Source: Minisyncoccota bacterium (GTDB lineage: Bacteria; Patescibacteriota; Minisyncoccia; Phycocordibacterales; Zambryskibacteraceae). Taken from it: a stretch of 49,544 nt of DNA. The stretch spans positions 1-49,544 of the forward strand of contig JAGVCW010000027.1 in NCBI GenBank assembly GCA_020059045.1, read 5' to 3'. The notes below the pieces were generated by a model. The model made no database searches, was not told where the DNA came from, and saw only the letters and a list, made by a program, of their open reading frames with translations. A program made the position numbers and the translations under genes. This document shows positions 25,589 through 33,385 of the stretch, piece by piece. Numbering within the stretch: the first letter of the stretch is position 1; each line of letters starts with the position of its first letter.

Positions 25589-25746
25589 GTTCCTTTTTTG
25601 CTACTCAAAACAAAAAAGAACTGTCCCTTGCTCTCATTACAGCAAAAGACAGCTCTTGTTTAAGAGCTGCACTCACGTTTACTCCACTACACACTTTTTT
25701 ATTTATTTCTGTTAAGAACATTCGCGGCTGCCTCGTTACGAGACAG
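25589..25746 (-). promoter_or_regulatory. Multi-hairpin leader of the TasA-like operon
   Basis: On the minus strand, in order: CTGTCTCG-TAA-CGAGGCAG (25728-25746, one G-U pair), CAGCTCTT-AAAC-AAGAGCTG (25650-25669), a 12-bp stem CTGTCTTTTGCT / AGCAAGGGACAG (25621-25652) and GTTCTTTTTTG / CAAAAAAGGAAC (25589-25621). The second and third stems share three bases, and the third and fourth share one, so they cannot all be fully formed at once, an attenuator-like arrangement. The leader ends about 50 bases before the start codon. No consensus promoter is clear; TTGACT at 25787-25792 has no well-spaced -10. Confidence 0.5.
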
Positions 25747-26003
25747 TGCGTTTGATTGTAGTATGCGCAATCTGAAATCTAAATGAAGTCAAAAGTAGAA
25801 GTGTTCAAAAACTTGTGGAAAAGATCTTTATAATTCTGTATATCTTGTTTATTTTGAATTTAGAATTTTTTAAACTAATTGTGTCAATATGGTTGATTCG
25901 TTGTGTTCTGTTGTCTTTGCAAATAATAATTTAACAACTTTCTTGATTGAACAAGGGAGTAACATTTCTAAATGGGAAGTGACGCGCATAAACAATTTAC
26001 AGT
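25747..26003. other. AT-rich spacer without a gene
   Basis: Between the TasA-like leader and the terminator of the small upstream gene I see no coding frame with a plausible start. It probably holds the promoter of the minus-strand TasA-like operon, near 25755-25830, where TTGACT, TACTAC and TACAAT occur but at poor spacing. Confidence 0.4.
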
Positions 26004-26041
26004 AAAAAAAACACCCAGAAGCCTCCTGACCTTCTTGGGTG
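26004..26041 (-). terminator. Rho-independent terminator of the 59-residue gene
   Basis: The minus strand reads CACCCAAGAAG ... CTTCTGGGTG followed by eight T: a 10-bp stem with one bulged A, directly after the stop codon at 26048. Confidence 0.85.
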
Positions 26042-26047
26042 GCAGTA

Positions 26048-26227
26048 TTATTCCTCCCACGGATGCCGCTCTCTTTGTCCACTTGCGTACCAGCCTGGGT
26101 AGGGCTTTCTGACCTCATGTCGTTCCTTTTGTCCGCTCGAGTAGTAGCCTTCATAAGGCTCTCTGTCAGTAAATTGGCTTTCCATCATCCTCCTTCTCTC
26201 CTCTTCCTTCTTTTCCTTTTTACCCAC
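26048..26227 (-). CDS. 59-residue protein with tandem PYxGxYxSGQxERH repeats
   Basis: A short gene that is well supported by its signals. A perfect AGGAGGT ribosome site (26232-26238) stands four bases before GTG 26227; a strong promoter lies upstream and a terminator directly downstream. The product starts with a Lys/Glu/Arg cluster (MGKKEKKEEERRR), then carries two near-identical units, EPYEGYYSSGQKERHEVR and KPYPGWYASGQRERHPWEE. It has no Cys, no signal peptide and no membrane segment. I recognise no family. The aromatic-Gly-Ser-Gln-basic repeats look like an RNA- or protein-binding peptide, but this is a guess. A strong promoter and ribosome site suggest high expression. Confidence 0.8.
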   Translation of the reverse strand: MGKKEKKEEERRRMMESQFTDREPYEGYYSSGQKERHEVRKPYPGWYASGQRERHPWEE

Positions 26228-26303
26228 AATGACCTCCTGTTAATGTGATGTTTTGGTGCCAAAGTTGCAAGTTCTAATGACGATGTTTCTACTTTCTTAA
26301 AGC

Positions 26304-26332
26304 AGAATAGAATAATAAAATCAGAGTGTCAA
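26304..26332 (-). promoter_or_regulatory. Strong sigma-70-type promoter of the 59-residue gene
   Basis: On the minus strand TTGACA (26327-26332), 17 bases, then TATTCT (26304-26309). The transcript would start near 26297, with a leader of about 70 bases to the GTG at 26227. Confidence 0.7.
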
Positions 26333-26366
26333 CAGTTCGTATGCCCCTACTCCACGTACTCCCGAG

Positions 26367-26809
26367 TCACAAAAGGACAGGATCTTTTTTTACTAAATTT
26401 TTTAGATCAATACTCGAAATTTTATTCAGTAAGTCTTCAATGTCGGTATAAGTTATTACCAGGTTAGCCATTCCTGGGAGGTAAGTGTTTCCTACTCCAT
26501 CCTTAATTGCTACAACAATTGGAATTCCACGAGCAATACTGTAACCAACCTCGAGTATCATGCCCTCACTTTTATTCTCTCTGAGGTAATGAGAACAAAT
26601 AGTAAACCTGATTTATCCAGACTTTTAAAAGCATCAAATAAGTAATCTTGTGGTTTAAAATTCTTTGATCTAACTAGAAGATCATCATCAAACAAGTTGC
26701 AGTAAGCCTTGACTCCACATTGGGCAAGCTTGTCGCAAACGGGCCCAAGAAGACTTTTTAAATCCTCTGGGTTTTCTCCTGTAAATCTGTAAGAAATAAA
26801 ACCGTTCAT
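26367..26809 (-). pseudogene. Nucleoside 2-deoxyribosyltransferase-like protein, frameshifted
   Basis: Two frames together make one domain. The first (26809-26558) gives MNGFISYRFTGENPEDLKSL through KSGLLFVLITSERIK; the second (from about 26570 down to 26367) continues SEGMILEVGYSIARGIPIVV. The joint SER.KSEGMILEVGY matches the conserved block of the nucleoside 2-deoxyribosyltransferase-like fold, where the Glu is catalytic in true enzymes. A -1 shift at the run of four A (26570-26573) restores the frame, so a lost A, a sequencing error or real frameshifting are all possible. The start codon lies just after the helicase stop, so the two are linked on the minus strand (helicase first). Confidence 0.65.
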
Positions 26810-26812
26810 AGT

Positions 26813-28120
26813 CTATCTTCGTGGTCCCCGGGTTTGAGGTCTTCTGTTTCCGAAGCTTCCAGTAGACGAACCGCTTCTAGAAGAACCTCTTCTTGCACCA
26901 TGGAAGCCGCCCGATCTTCCTTGTGGGCGATAGGCTCTACGAGAATCGTCGGTGTCAATAATATTTGGCATGTTTGTGGATGGAGGAAGTTTCGGAGTGG
27001 GAGATATGCGTAACGGGCGGCGGATAAGTCTTTCAATATTTCTGATACTACGCTGTTCTTCTGGCATTGCAAAAGATATTGCTCTGCCTTCAGTACCTGC
27101 ACGAGCAGTACGACCAATTCTGTGAACATAGTCTTCACCTTGAGCTGGAATATCATAATTAACTACAAGCTCAACTCCTTTAACATCAATTCCACGTGCA
27201 GCAATGTCAGTTGCTACTAACACTCTGTATCGCCCGTTACGAAAACCTTCCATTGCTTCCTTGCGTTGTACAAGAGATCGGTTCGCATGTATTTCTGCTG
27301 CTGCATGACCAATTGCTCTAAGTGCTTGTGTAATACGTTTTGCACCATGTTTGGTTCTTGTGAACACGATTGTTGATCCAAGATACTGTTTCAATACTGA
27401 TTCAAGAAGTCGCATCTTTTCGTCTTTTCTTACAATGAAGAATTCTTGGGTTACTCTTTCTACTGTTGTGCCAGGGGGCGCTACTTCTATAGAAGTTGGA
27501 GTTTTCATATGCTTTGTAGCAAGCTCCATTATTTCTTTAGAAAGTGTTGCGGAGAAAAGCAAAGTCTGACGCTCTTTAGGTACTGCTTCAATAATCTGTC
27601 TAATCTGTGGCCAGAAACCCATATCTAGCATTCGATCGGCCTCATCTATAACTAGAATAGACGTGCCATCGAGACGCACGTTTCTCTCCTGCATGTGATC
27701 AAGTAAGCGGCCAGGGGTTGCCACTATTACATGTGGCTTACGACGAAGCTGAGCAATCTGCTTTCCCATTGGTGCTCCTCCAATAAGGACGACACCTGAG
27801 AGCTTGAGTGTTTGACCTAGTTTACCTAGAGTCTCTGCTACTTGGATTGCAAGCTCACGTGTGGGTACGAGAATCAGCGCCTCACCTTGAGAAGCTGCAA
27901 TACGCTGTAGAAGTGGAATGCCGAAGGCCAAAGTTTTACCTGTACCGGTTTGAGCTACTCCTATTAAATCCTGACCAAGTATCGCCTGGGGGATAGCTCT
28001 GCGCTGGATTGGAGTGGGGACTGTTAGATTCAAGGAGTCTAGTATTTCAAGTAGTTTTGGTGCAAGGCCCATTCCCCGGAAGGAAGCTTCCTGCGGTGAG
28101 GGGGTAGAAGGAGTGGTCAT
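26813..28120 (-). CDS. DEAD-box RNA helicase, RhlE-like
   Basis: 435 residues. An ATP-driven RNA-unwinding enzyme with all motifs: Q motif around PTPIQRRAIP (36-45), Walker A AQTGTGKT (56-63), PTRELA, TPGR, VIDEADRMLDMGF, SAT, and the C-terminal RGIDVKGVELVVNYDIP and HRIGRTARAG. The last 60 residues are Arg, Gly and Ser-rich (SGGFHGARRGSSRSGSSTGS), an RGG-like tail that probably binds RNA. Roles in the family are ribosome assembly and mRNA decay. It is followed after 3 bases by the frameshifted deoxyribosyltransferase-like gene. Confidence 0.93.
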   Translation of the reverse strand: MTTPSTPSPQEASFRGMGLAPKLLEILDSLNLTVPTPIQRRAIPQAILGQDLIGVAQTGTGKTLAFGIPLLQRIAASQGEALILVPTRELAIQVAETLGKLGQTLKLSGVVLIGGAPMGKQIAQLRRKPHVIVATPGRLLDHMQERNVRLDGTSILVIDEADRMLDMGFWPQIRQIIEAVPKERQTLLFSATLSKEIMELATKHMKTPTSIEVAPPGTTVERVTQEFFIVRKDEKMRLLESVLKQYLGSTIVFTRTKHGAKRITQALRAIGHAAAEIHANRSLVQRKEAMEGFRNGRYRVLVATDIAARGIDVKGVELVVNYDIPAQGEDYVHRIGRTARAGTEGRAISFAMPEEQRSIRNIERLIRRPLRISPTPKLPPSTNMPNIIDTDDSRRAYRPQGRSGGFHGARRGSSRSGSSTGSFGNRRPQTRGPRR

Positions 28121-28199
28121 TCGTCGTTGTAGTCAATTATTGATAGACACACACACTACCACAGAATGAGCGTCTTGGGAAACTTACAAACAAAACAAA

Positions 28200-30017
28200 T
28201 TATTTAGTAATTATTTTTTGAGTTTGGAGCCATTTCTTGTACTTAATAGCCATATTCTCAAAGCTTTTTGTACTATTGCTTACTTCTCTTTTACCATGTG
28301 TCATATGTACTTGCACATTAAGTTTCACTTTTCCGGAAACTGATTTTATTTTATTCATTACTTTAATTCTTTTTTGTAGCCGTTTCATGGTGGTGCCAAG
28401 TGAAGCAGTAACATTTTTTATATAAGTGTCTGCAGAAAGTTTTTTCCCTGTTGCAAGCATTACAAACTCATAAAATGTTTTTGTTGACCCTAGTTTCCAC
28501 ACTTTTGTCATTTCATGACCAACGTTTGGATTGTCTACAATATACCCGTACTTATTGTAAAAGTATTCTCTCCACTGATGAACAGCAAGGAGTGCAAGAC
28601 CATACCCATGATAAGAAGCAGAACTTTCCCAGCTGTATATATGTGGTGTGCCTAAAGCGGCAAAAGAATCTTCGCTTCTCTCAAAATATTTTCTAAAATT
28701 TCTTTTTGCAATTGTTTTGATGGTTTCTATGCTTAAGTTCTTATGCTCATATATTTCTCTTTCAAAATTTGAGACAAATATTATGGAATTTAGTCCCAGT
28801 GGACGGAGTAGATGATGCTTTTTGAGAATCTTTTTATATAAACTAAGTGGATAAGATTTATTTCTCTTGTTTCTCGCATATCTCATTAGCCACTCGTAAC
28901 TTCCAAAGAGTGTATCCATAAACATGCTTTGAGTTTCTGCCCAAGACATAGACATAGGAGCGTATTCATGATTTACGCAAACGTCTTGTTCGTCCGAATT
29001 AAGTAGATGAGCAGCATGCCCACCTTCATGGAAAAGCGTGTTGTATCCGTCATCCCCTGAACCTACTTGTCCGAATACTACATTACACGTGAAATTAGAA
29101 GTTCCTGGAATCCTCTTATTATTCTCGTACCTGACAAGCTCTGGCCAGTGACAAAAGCCGTTGTTCCATTTACCCTTACGGTCCAAAAGATCTAGCTTTA
29201 ATGAGCCTCCTCTAAAATCGATACCCAGAGCCGTAAATGACTTGCCCCAGCGCATGAGGGCTTCATCAAACTGAAAGTATTGGTCCTCTTCTTTTGTGAA
29301 ATTGCCAGACATTATATACCCAAAGTTCCATGGTTTTCTTAACCCAGGATTTTTCTTTTCTAATTTCAAAATATTTTTCTTTGCGTATTTTGTTTTCTTA
29401 TATATTGAATCAAATATCTTGAACAACTCTTGTTTTGTCATTCCATCTTCGCGCCTTACTTTAAAGTCATAGAAATCACTGTATCCAAGTTGCTTTGCGT
29501 ACCTGTTTCGCAGTTTTATAAGTTGTAGGTATTCTTCTAGTTGTCCAGTTGCTAATTTCTCCTTTGCTACAAAGCAAGCTTTTCTCACGTTTTCATCGGG
29601 GTTTGTGCCTATAATCACGGACATTTGTACTGAGGAAGCTGAAACAAACTTTTTAGTCTTTGGGTCAATGTACCCCTCCTTTCTATTAGATCTAGCTCTG
29701 TTTATTTTCGATTCTAGCTCATCAATTTTTTTCTTAGTTTCTAATGTGGTTCGCGGGGTTTGGTACATTTCAAAAAATCTTACCCACAATCCTAGCCTTC
29801 GTCTTGTTTCTCGCTCGGAGTTTCTTATTAATTTGTTGACTTGTGCAAGGTAAGCAGAGTTTGCACGAAAAGAATCGCGCTTTGCTAAGGCAATATCCTT
29901 CCTTTTGTCCACTCTGTGATCTCCCATATATGACTGCCAAAATAGCTCTTCGTAAGTCTTGTGAAGCTTGTGGTATTTCTTATTTAAAAAGTATAAATAT
30001 TTTTCTGCTTCTGTCAT
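28200..30017 (-). CDS. M3-family oligoendopeptidase (PepF/ThoP type)
   Basis: 605 residues, a usual length for the family, without a signal peptide, so cytosolic. It hydrolyses short peptides with a zinc ion. The zinc site is HEGGH at 330-334, preceded by NTLF, with Glu361 (SWAETQSMF) as the third ligand. The C-terminal substrate-closing part has YSWESSASYHGYGLALLAVH, where the Tyr/Gly-rich turn is typical. The mostly helical N-terminal half forms the channel wall. It lies 9 bases before the methyltransferase stop, same strand, likely one transcript. Confidence 0.88.
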   Translation of the reverse strand: MTEAEKYLYFLNKKYHKLHKTYEELFWQSYMGDHRVDKRKDIALAKRDSFRANSAYLAQVNKLIRNSERETRRRLGLWVRFFEMYQTPRTTLETKKKIDELESKINRARSNRKEGYIDPKTKKFVSASSVQMSVIIGTNPDENVRKACFVAKEKLATGQLEEYLQLIKLRNRYAKQLGYSDFYDFKVRREDGMTKQELFKIFDSIYKKTKYAKKNILKLEKKNPGLRKPWNFGYIMSGNFTKEEDQYFQFDEALMRWGKSFTALGIDFRGGSLKLDLLDRKGKWNNGFCHWPELVRYENNKRIPGTSNFTCNVVFGQVGSGDDGYNTLFHEGGHAAHLLNSDEQDVCVNHEYAPMSMSWAETQSMFMDTLFGSYEWLMRYARNKRNKSYPLSLYKKILKKHHLLRPLGLNSIIFVSNFEREIYEHKNLSIETIKTIAKRNFRKYFERSEDSFAALGTPHIYSWESSASYHGYGLALLAVHQWREYFYNKYGYIVDNPNVGHEMTKVWKLGSTKTFYEFVMLATGKKLSADTYIKNVTASLGTTMKRLQKRIKVMNKIKSVSGKVKLNVQVHMTHGKREVSNSTKSFENMAIKYKKWLQTQKIITK

Positions 30018-30026
30018 AAGTTAGTT

Positions 30027-30626
30027 TTATACACCATTTTTTATAGCAGTAAAGTGGATTACATGCCAATGTTTTATTACCCCTAGGGCAGTTTTTCTTT
30101 CGGCCTCTTCTTCTTTAAGCGAAACAATCTTAAGTTTTTCTAGCAAAACTTTCGCTTCTTCGATCGAGTGGAAGGTTATGTCACTTTCTTTATTATTCCA
30201 TTCATCTCGAATTCCAAAGAATTGTCCCACCATAACTCCGCCAGGTTTCAGTGATTCAAGTATTGAATTAAGCACTTTTGGGAAAGCTATCCTTGAAATG
30301 AAGGGGAGGGAGTACTGAGCATTTACTAAGTCGTACTTGTTTTGCGGAAACTCAAAATCTTCAAACTTACATACCACATACGACAATTTGTCCTTTGGAA
30401 AGTGTGATAGAACTTCTCGGGGTACAGATACCTTGTCGAGAGCAGTGATATGCTTAAAGTCGGTAGTGGGACCGAGGAGATAACGCACGTCGTTTAGTGC
30501 ACCTGCACCGAGCTCAAGGGCTTCATCTTTATTCTTCACATATTTCATACTACTTACGAGGGTAGGCCGTGGGTTAGCTCCCTTGGTCATGTTGAAATAT
30601 TTTTTCCAGTTACTGTCGGAAGTCAT
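30027..30626 (-). CDS. Class I SAM-dependent methyltransferase
   Basis: I choose ATG 30626 (MTSDSNWKKYFN) over an upstream start at 30644. 199 residues. Motif I is ALELGAGALNDVRYL, motif II end ITALDKV, then CKFEDFEFPQNKYDLVNAQY (motif IV) and LKPGGVMVGQFFG (motif V/VI). The N-terminal SNWKKYFNMTKG... resembles the small methyltransferases related to tellurite-resistance protein TehB. The substrate cannot be told. It is transcribed towards the M3 peptidase with a 9-base gap. Confidence 0.8.
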   Translation of the reverse strand: MTSDSNWKKYFNMTKGANPRPTLVSSMKYVKNKDEALELGAGALNDVRYLLGPTTDFKHITALDKVSVPREVLSHFPKDKLSYVVCKFEDFEFPQNKYDLVNAQYSLPFISRIAFPKVLNSILESLKPGGVMVGQFFGIRDEWNNKESDITFHSIEEAKVLLEKLKIVSLKEEEAERKTALGVIKHWHVIHFTAIKNGV

Positions 30627-30650
30627 AGTAGCCAATACTATCACTAAAAC

Positions 30651-30675
30651 AAAAAAATCAGCCGATTAGCTGATT
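30651..30675 (-). terminator. Terminator after the 193-residue gene
   Basis: Minus strand AATCAGC ... GCTGATT followed by a T run, touching the stop codon of the gene ending at 30674. Confidence 0.8.
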
Positions 30676-31255
30676 ACTCTTCAATCTGTTGTGTATCGGG
30701 TCGAAGAGCCCTTTGCACAGAGCGTTCAATATCGCGAATAAATCTGGCCACATCAAACCGTTGTTCTAGAGCATAACGTTCTTTCAGACGGTTCACTTTC
30801 TCAAGAATTTCTCGAGTTGGTTCTTCCTCCCATATGTTTTTGAAAAACTTATAATCATCTGGATCCATTTGAGTCAGAAGTCCTATTGGTACTTCCACGA
30901 CGGTGTATCTGCCTTTCTTCTCGAGACGACGGAAAAGGCGAGTCAGAAAGGTCGCAATCACCATTCGGTGTTTCAAGTTCTCCTGTTCTTCGGCGAGAGT
31001 TCCTTCTTGAAGTGAAAGGAACTGGTCAACAGTAATTACAGGATTTCTCATCCCAGCAAGCAAAGCAAGAAAAGAACGAATGTTTCTTTCTTTAATGCTG
31101 TTGTTAAGCTCTCTACCGCCCACTAGGTGTACAAGGCTCTGGAATTCTTTAAGTGATATAACCTTTTTAGGAAATACATACGTTTCTTCCCAAAGTCGCA
31201 TTTCTCTTTTTGCTTCTTCTGTTTGTAGGTACGTCGACTCTTTGGAGTTTGCCAT
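30674..31255 (-). CDS. Unknown cytosolic protein, 193 residues
   Basis: I choose ATG 31255 (MANSKESTYLQTEEAKREMR): GGAG stands about 9 bases upstream, and the alternative GTG at 31300 falls inside the predicted -10 element. The protein is mostly helical and charged, with no signal peptide, membrane segment or Cys motif. The regions KVISLKEFQSLVHLVGGREL and EVPIGLLTQMDPDDYKFFKN are the most structured-looking. I recognise no family. It has its own promoter and terminator, so it is a single-gene unit. Confidence 0.7.
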   Translation of the reverse strand: MANSKESTYLQTEEAKREMRLWEETYVFPKKVISLKEFQSLVHLVGGRELNNSIKERNIRSFLALLAGMRNPVITVDQFLSLQEGTLAEEQENLKHRMVIATFLTRLFRRLEKKGRYTVVEVPIGLLTQMDPDDYKFFKNIWEEEPTREILEKVNRLKERYALEQRFDVARFIRDIERSVQRALRPDTQQIEE

Positions 31256-31298
31256 ATCTCGGCTCCGTGAAGGTGGGGGGGTGAACTTCTCTGCATGC

Positions 31299-31327
31299 AC
31301 CCTAACCTAGAGTATGGGGTGTGTCAA
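31299..31327 (-). promoter_or_regulatory. Promoter of the 193-residue unknown gene
   Basis: Minus strand TTGACA (31322-31327), 17 bases, TAGGGT (31299-31304). The -35 is perfect and the -10 weak. It supports the later start codon at 31255. Confidence 0.5.
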
Positions 31328-31333
31328 CTTTGT

Positions 31334-31705
31334 TTAAATGAGTGCGAAGAGTCCTACAAGAATTCCAAGGATTCCGATCCACTCAGCGTGTCTTTCTAGT
31401 ATTACAATTCGTTGGTGTATCGCGTTGTATTTCACAAAAAAATTCATAGAAAGTATTAGTCCCATGAGGATTGCAATGATCGCTTGCGGATAACTTGACC
31501 ACAAGTATGGAACGTAAAAGTTAAATATGTTTGCGCGTACAAGTAGTGCAATAAGCCCAAGTACTAGGATCACTAGTCCAATTGTTCCTCGAAATCGGTT
31601 AAGCTTTCCTTCTGCTGTTTCAATATCCTTGGCCATTCCTAAAGTTTTCAACTTTGGAGCGGCAAGTACGAATCCTGAAACAATATTTGCAATTGGAAGA
31701 ATCAT
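31334..31705 (-). CDS. Small four-helix membrane protein, unknown
   Basis: 123 residues with four hydrophobic segments: about 3-15 (weak), 42-60, 74-92 and 105-122. A charged stretch KDIETAEGKLNRFRG lies between the first two and AIHQRIVILERHAEW between the last two. No family recognised. It lies in its own unit between the 37-residue basic ORF and the 193-residue gene. Confidence 0.65.
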   Translation of the reverse strand: MILPIANIVSGFVLAAPKLKTLGMAKDIETAEGKLNRFRGTIGLVILVLGLIALLVRANIFNFYVPYLWSSYPQAIIAILMGLILSMNFFVKYNAIHQRIVILERHAEWIGILGILVGLFALI

Positions 31706-31770
31706 ATAAATTATCTATTATTATATTTAATCGGCTACTATTTAATTATACGGTACTAGCTCTATAGAGG

Positions 31771-31884
31771 CTATTTGTTTCTTTTGCGCCTAGCTAGCTC
31801 TACTTTCTTCTCGGCCAAGCGCTTCTTGGTCTTTTTTGACCGAGAAGTCTTGTTTTTCGTATTTACACTCATTCTTTTTGCCAT
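31771..31884 (-). CDS. Putative 37-residue very basic peptide
   Basis: ATG 31884 opens MAKRMSVNTKNKTSRSKKTK and ends ARRKRNK before TAG; nearly half the residues are Lys or Arg, with only two acidic ones. The composition is like that of small ribosome-associated or nucleic-acid-binding proteins. There is no strong ribosome site, and low-complexity A-rich DNA can give such frames by chance, so support is moderate. The frame is clean over its full length, and it fills a gap with no other gene. Confidence 0.45.
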   Translation of the reverse strand: MAKRMSVNTKNKTSRSKKTKKRLAEKKVELARRKRNK

Positions 31885-31987
31885 ATGCGTAACTATATAC
31901 TATTGCAGGTAACGGTCCAACCCCCAATCCTTGTATATCTACAAAAAATAAAAAAATGACTAACCTGAGGCGGATTTTTCCTTGAAC

Positions 31988-32015
31988 TTGACTTTTATCT
32001 AGCTTTATGTATAAT
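31988..32015 (+). promoter_or_regulatory. Sigma-70-type promoter of the 83-residue gene
   Basis: TTGACT (31988-31993), 16 bases, TATAAT (32010-32015). Closely similar in wording to the promoter of the DEAH helicase at 34977-35005. Transcription should start near 32022. Confidence 0.75.
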
Positions 32016-32047
32016 AATAGGTAGAAGTACGGGCAAGCTCAAGGTGA

Positions 32048-32090
32048 CTCCGTGTTGTTGTTTCTGGGGAATATTTAACCCCAACCGGAG
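32048..32090 (+). promoter_or_regulatory. Leader hairpin covering the ribosome site
   Basis: CTCCG (32048-32052) can pair with CGGAG (32086-32090), which contains the GGAG ribosome site of the gene at 32097; an inner stem GGGG (32066-32069) / CCCC (32079-32082) stacks inside. Pairing would hide the ribosome site, suggesting control of translation. Confidence 0.4.
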
Positions 32091-32096
32091 AAAGCG

Positions 32097-32348
32097 ATGA
32101 GCGCAGCCCAAAAGAGGTACAAGTACGGAAGTGTGAGTTTCCCCATACTCTTCGAGGGTTATGGGATACGGGTTTTTCGGAATCCGTCTGGTGAGATCTT
32201 TGTGGAAGACGTCGAGTCAGGCGTCACCATGAGACTCTCGCAGTCACACTATCCCGGTGGGGGAATCCAGTTTACCACCGAGGGTTTCGTGGAACCTATC
32301 CGAGTCACCAATATGATCGGATGGCGTGTCGCGAACCGCACTCGCTAA
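32097..32348 (+). CDS. 83-residue beta-rich protein of unknown function
   Basis: ATG 32097 follows GGAG at 32087-32090. The product is mostly beta, with an even charge, no signal and no Cys: YKYGSVSFPILFEGYGIRVF, then PSGEIFVEDVESGVTMRLSQ and PIRVTNMIGWRVANRTR. No family recognised. The codons are visibly richer in G and C than those of adjacent minus-strand genes, a trait shared with the DEAH helicase gene further on. It has a consensus promoter, a structured leader and a strong terminator, so it is a complete single-gene unit. Confidence 0.75.
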   Translation: MSAAQKRYKYGSVSFPILFEGYGIRVFRNPSGEIFVEDVESGVTMRLSQSHYPGGGIQFTTEGFVEPIRVTNMIGWRVANRTR

Positions 32349-32357
32349 CCTCAGCCA

Positions 32358-32392
32358 AACCGCCATACACACCACTGTGGCGGTTTTCGTTT
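32358..32392 (+). terminator. Terminator of the 83-residue gene
   Basis: AACCGCCA ... TGGCGGTT (8 bp) followed by TTCGTTT, ten bases after the stop codon. Confidence 0.85.
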
Positions 32393-32475
32393 GATTAAAT
32401 TTTAAATAAAAAAACCACATATTTCTTAGAAGTTACGTGGTAGATGATTGCTGAAACAATCTTGTCTTTTATTAC

Positions 32476-33264
32476 TCAGAAAACAAGGCGCCATATATCT
32501 CCCCCGATTGCAAAAATGATCAAGGCAAGGATCAAGACAGTTCCTATGCCGTCAAAAATACCTATGGCGTACTTATTTTTTGTAGCCGACTTTATGACAT
32601 CCCGCACCCGCTGCCCACCATCAAGGGGCATAATGGGCATACAATTCATTAAGGCAAGGGAGAATGACAGAATGACACTCTTTAAAAGAAAGTCAGCAAT
32701 TTCTTTCTGTTTAGATATGTTCTCGACAATCCCAATTGGTCCTACAACTGATGTTCCTGGCGATTTGATGATTAAATAAAGGGTAAAGATTGCGATCATT
32801 ATACCAATGGGTGCCATGAGGTATTGTGTAAATACATATCTACCCCAACACAAGAAGACAACGAGCCCTGCGGCAGTGATAATCAACGGATCGGTGAGAA
32901 CATCAGAGAAACTCAGTCCTTTCTTGTAAATCAAAATTGCAATTCCTACTACCACCCCAAATAGTATATTTGCAATTACTCCTGCGCCGAATACAAGAGA
33001 ACGGTCTCGCTTAGACAGCCTTTCCATTGTTTGATTGCCAGCCGCTGTTGGTTTTACATATCCTCCAAGAAGAAGAGGAGTGATCTGTATGATCATCCCT
33101 CGAAACCTTTTTGATTTCCAGGAAAAAGCAGGGAGACTGTAAGGTCTAAAACCGATTGAGAATATTTCGATCTCTACACCCTTTGAATACATTGCGACTG
33201 CATGACCAAACTCGTGTACAACAACTATTACAGTTAATATTGCTAGTGCGTATAGAATCGCCAT
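32476..33264 (-). CDS. M50-type (site-2 protease-like) membrane metalloprotease without PDZ
   Basis: 262 residues with about six helices. The zinc motif HEFGH is at 17-21 in the first helix; the third ligand is Asp215 in the LDG motif (MPLDGGQ), after NCMPIMP; a GPIGIV block is at 175-180. These are the hallmarks of intramembrane site-2 proteases, which cut membrane proteins such as anti-sigma factors. The RseP-type PDZ domain between the two halves is absent, and a beta region FRGMIIQITPLLLGGYVKP is kept. The substrate is unknown. Single-gene unit on the minus strand. Confidence 0.85.
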   Translation of the reverse strand: MAILYALAILTVIVVVHEFGHAVAMYSKGVEIEIFSIGFRPYSLPAFSWKSKRFRGMIIQITPLLLGGYVKPTAAGNQTMERLSKRDRSLVFGAGVIANILFGVVVGIAILIYKKGLSFSDVLTDPLIITAAGLVVFLCWGRYVFTQYLMAPIGIMIAIFTLYLIIKSPGTSVVGPIGIVENISKQKEIADFLLKSVILSFSLALMNCMPIMPLDGGQRVRDVIKSATKNKYAIGIFDGIGTVLILALIIFAIGGDIWRLVF

Positions 33265-33356
33265 TTCCTCACCATGTGGTTCGGGTTTAAATGAACTGAC
33301 AACGATCTAATCTCAAAATAACACTTTATTATAAAACAGTCAATTTTTATTTAAAT

Positions 33357-33379
33357 AAAAAACTGCCCTAGTTAGGCAG
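33357..33379 (-). terminator. Terminator of the tautomerase-like gene
   Basis: Minus strand CTGCC-TAACTAG-GGCAG followed by six T, just after the stop codon at 33386. Confidence 0.8.
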
Positions 33380-33385
33380 GTCGAT

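Noticed and set aside
25870-26154. 94-codon minus-strand frame overlapping the 59-residue gene
   Set aside because: It reads through the terminator hairpin in another frame and lacks a ribosome site, while the 59-residue frame has all signals.
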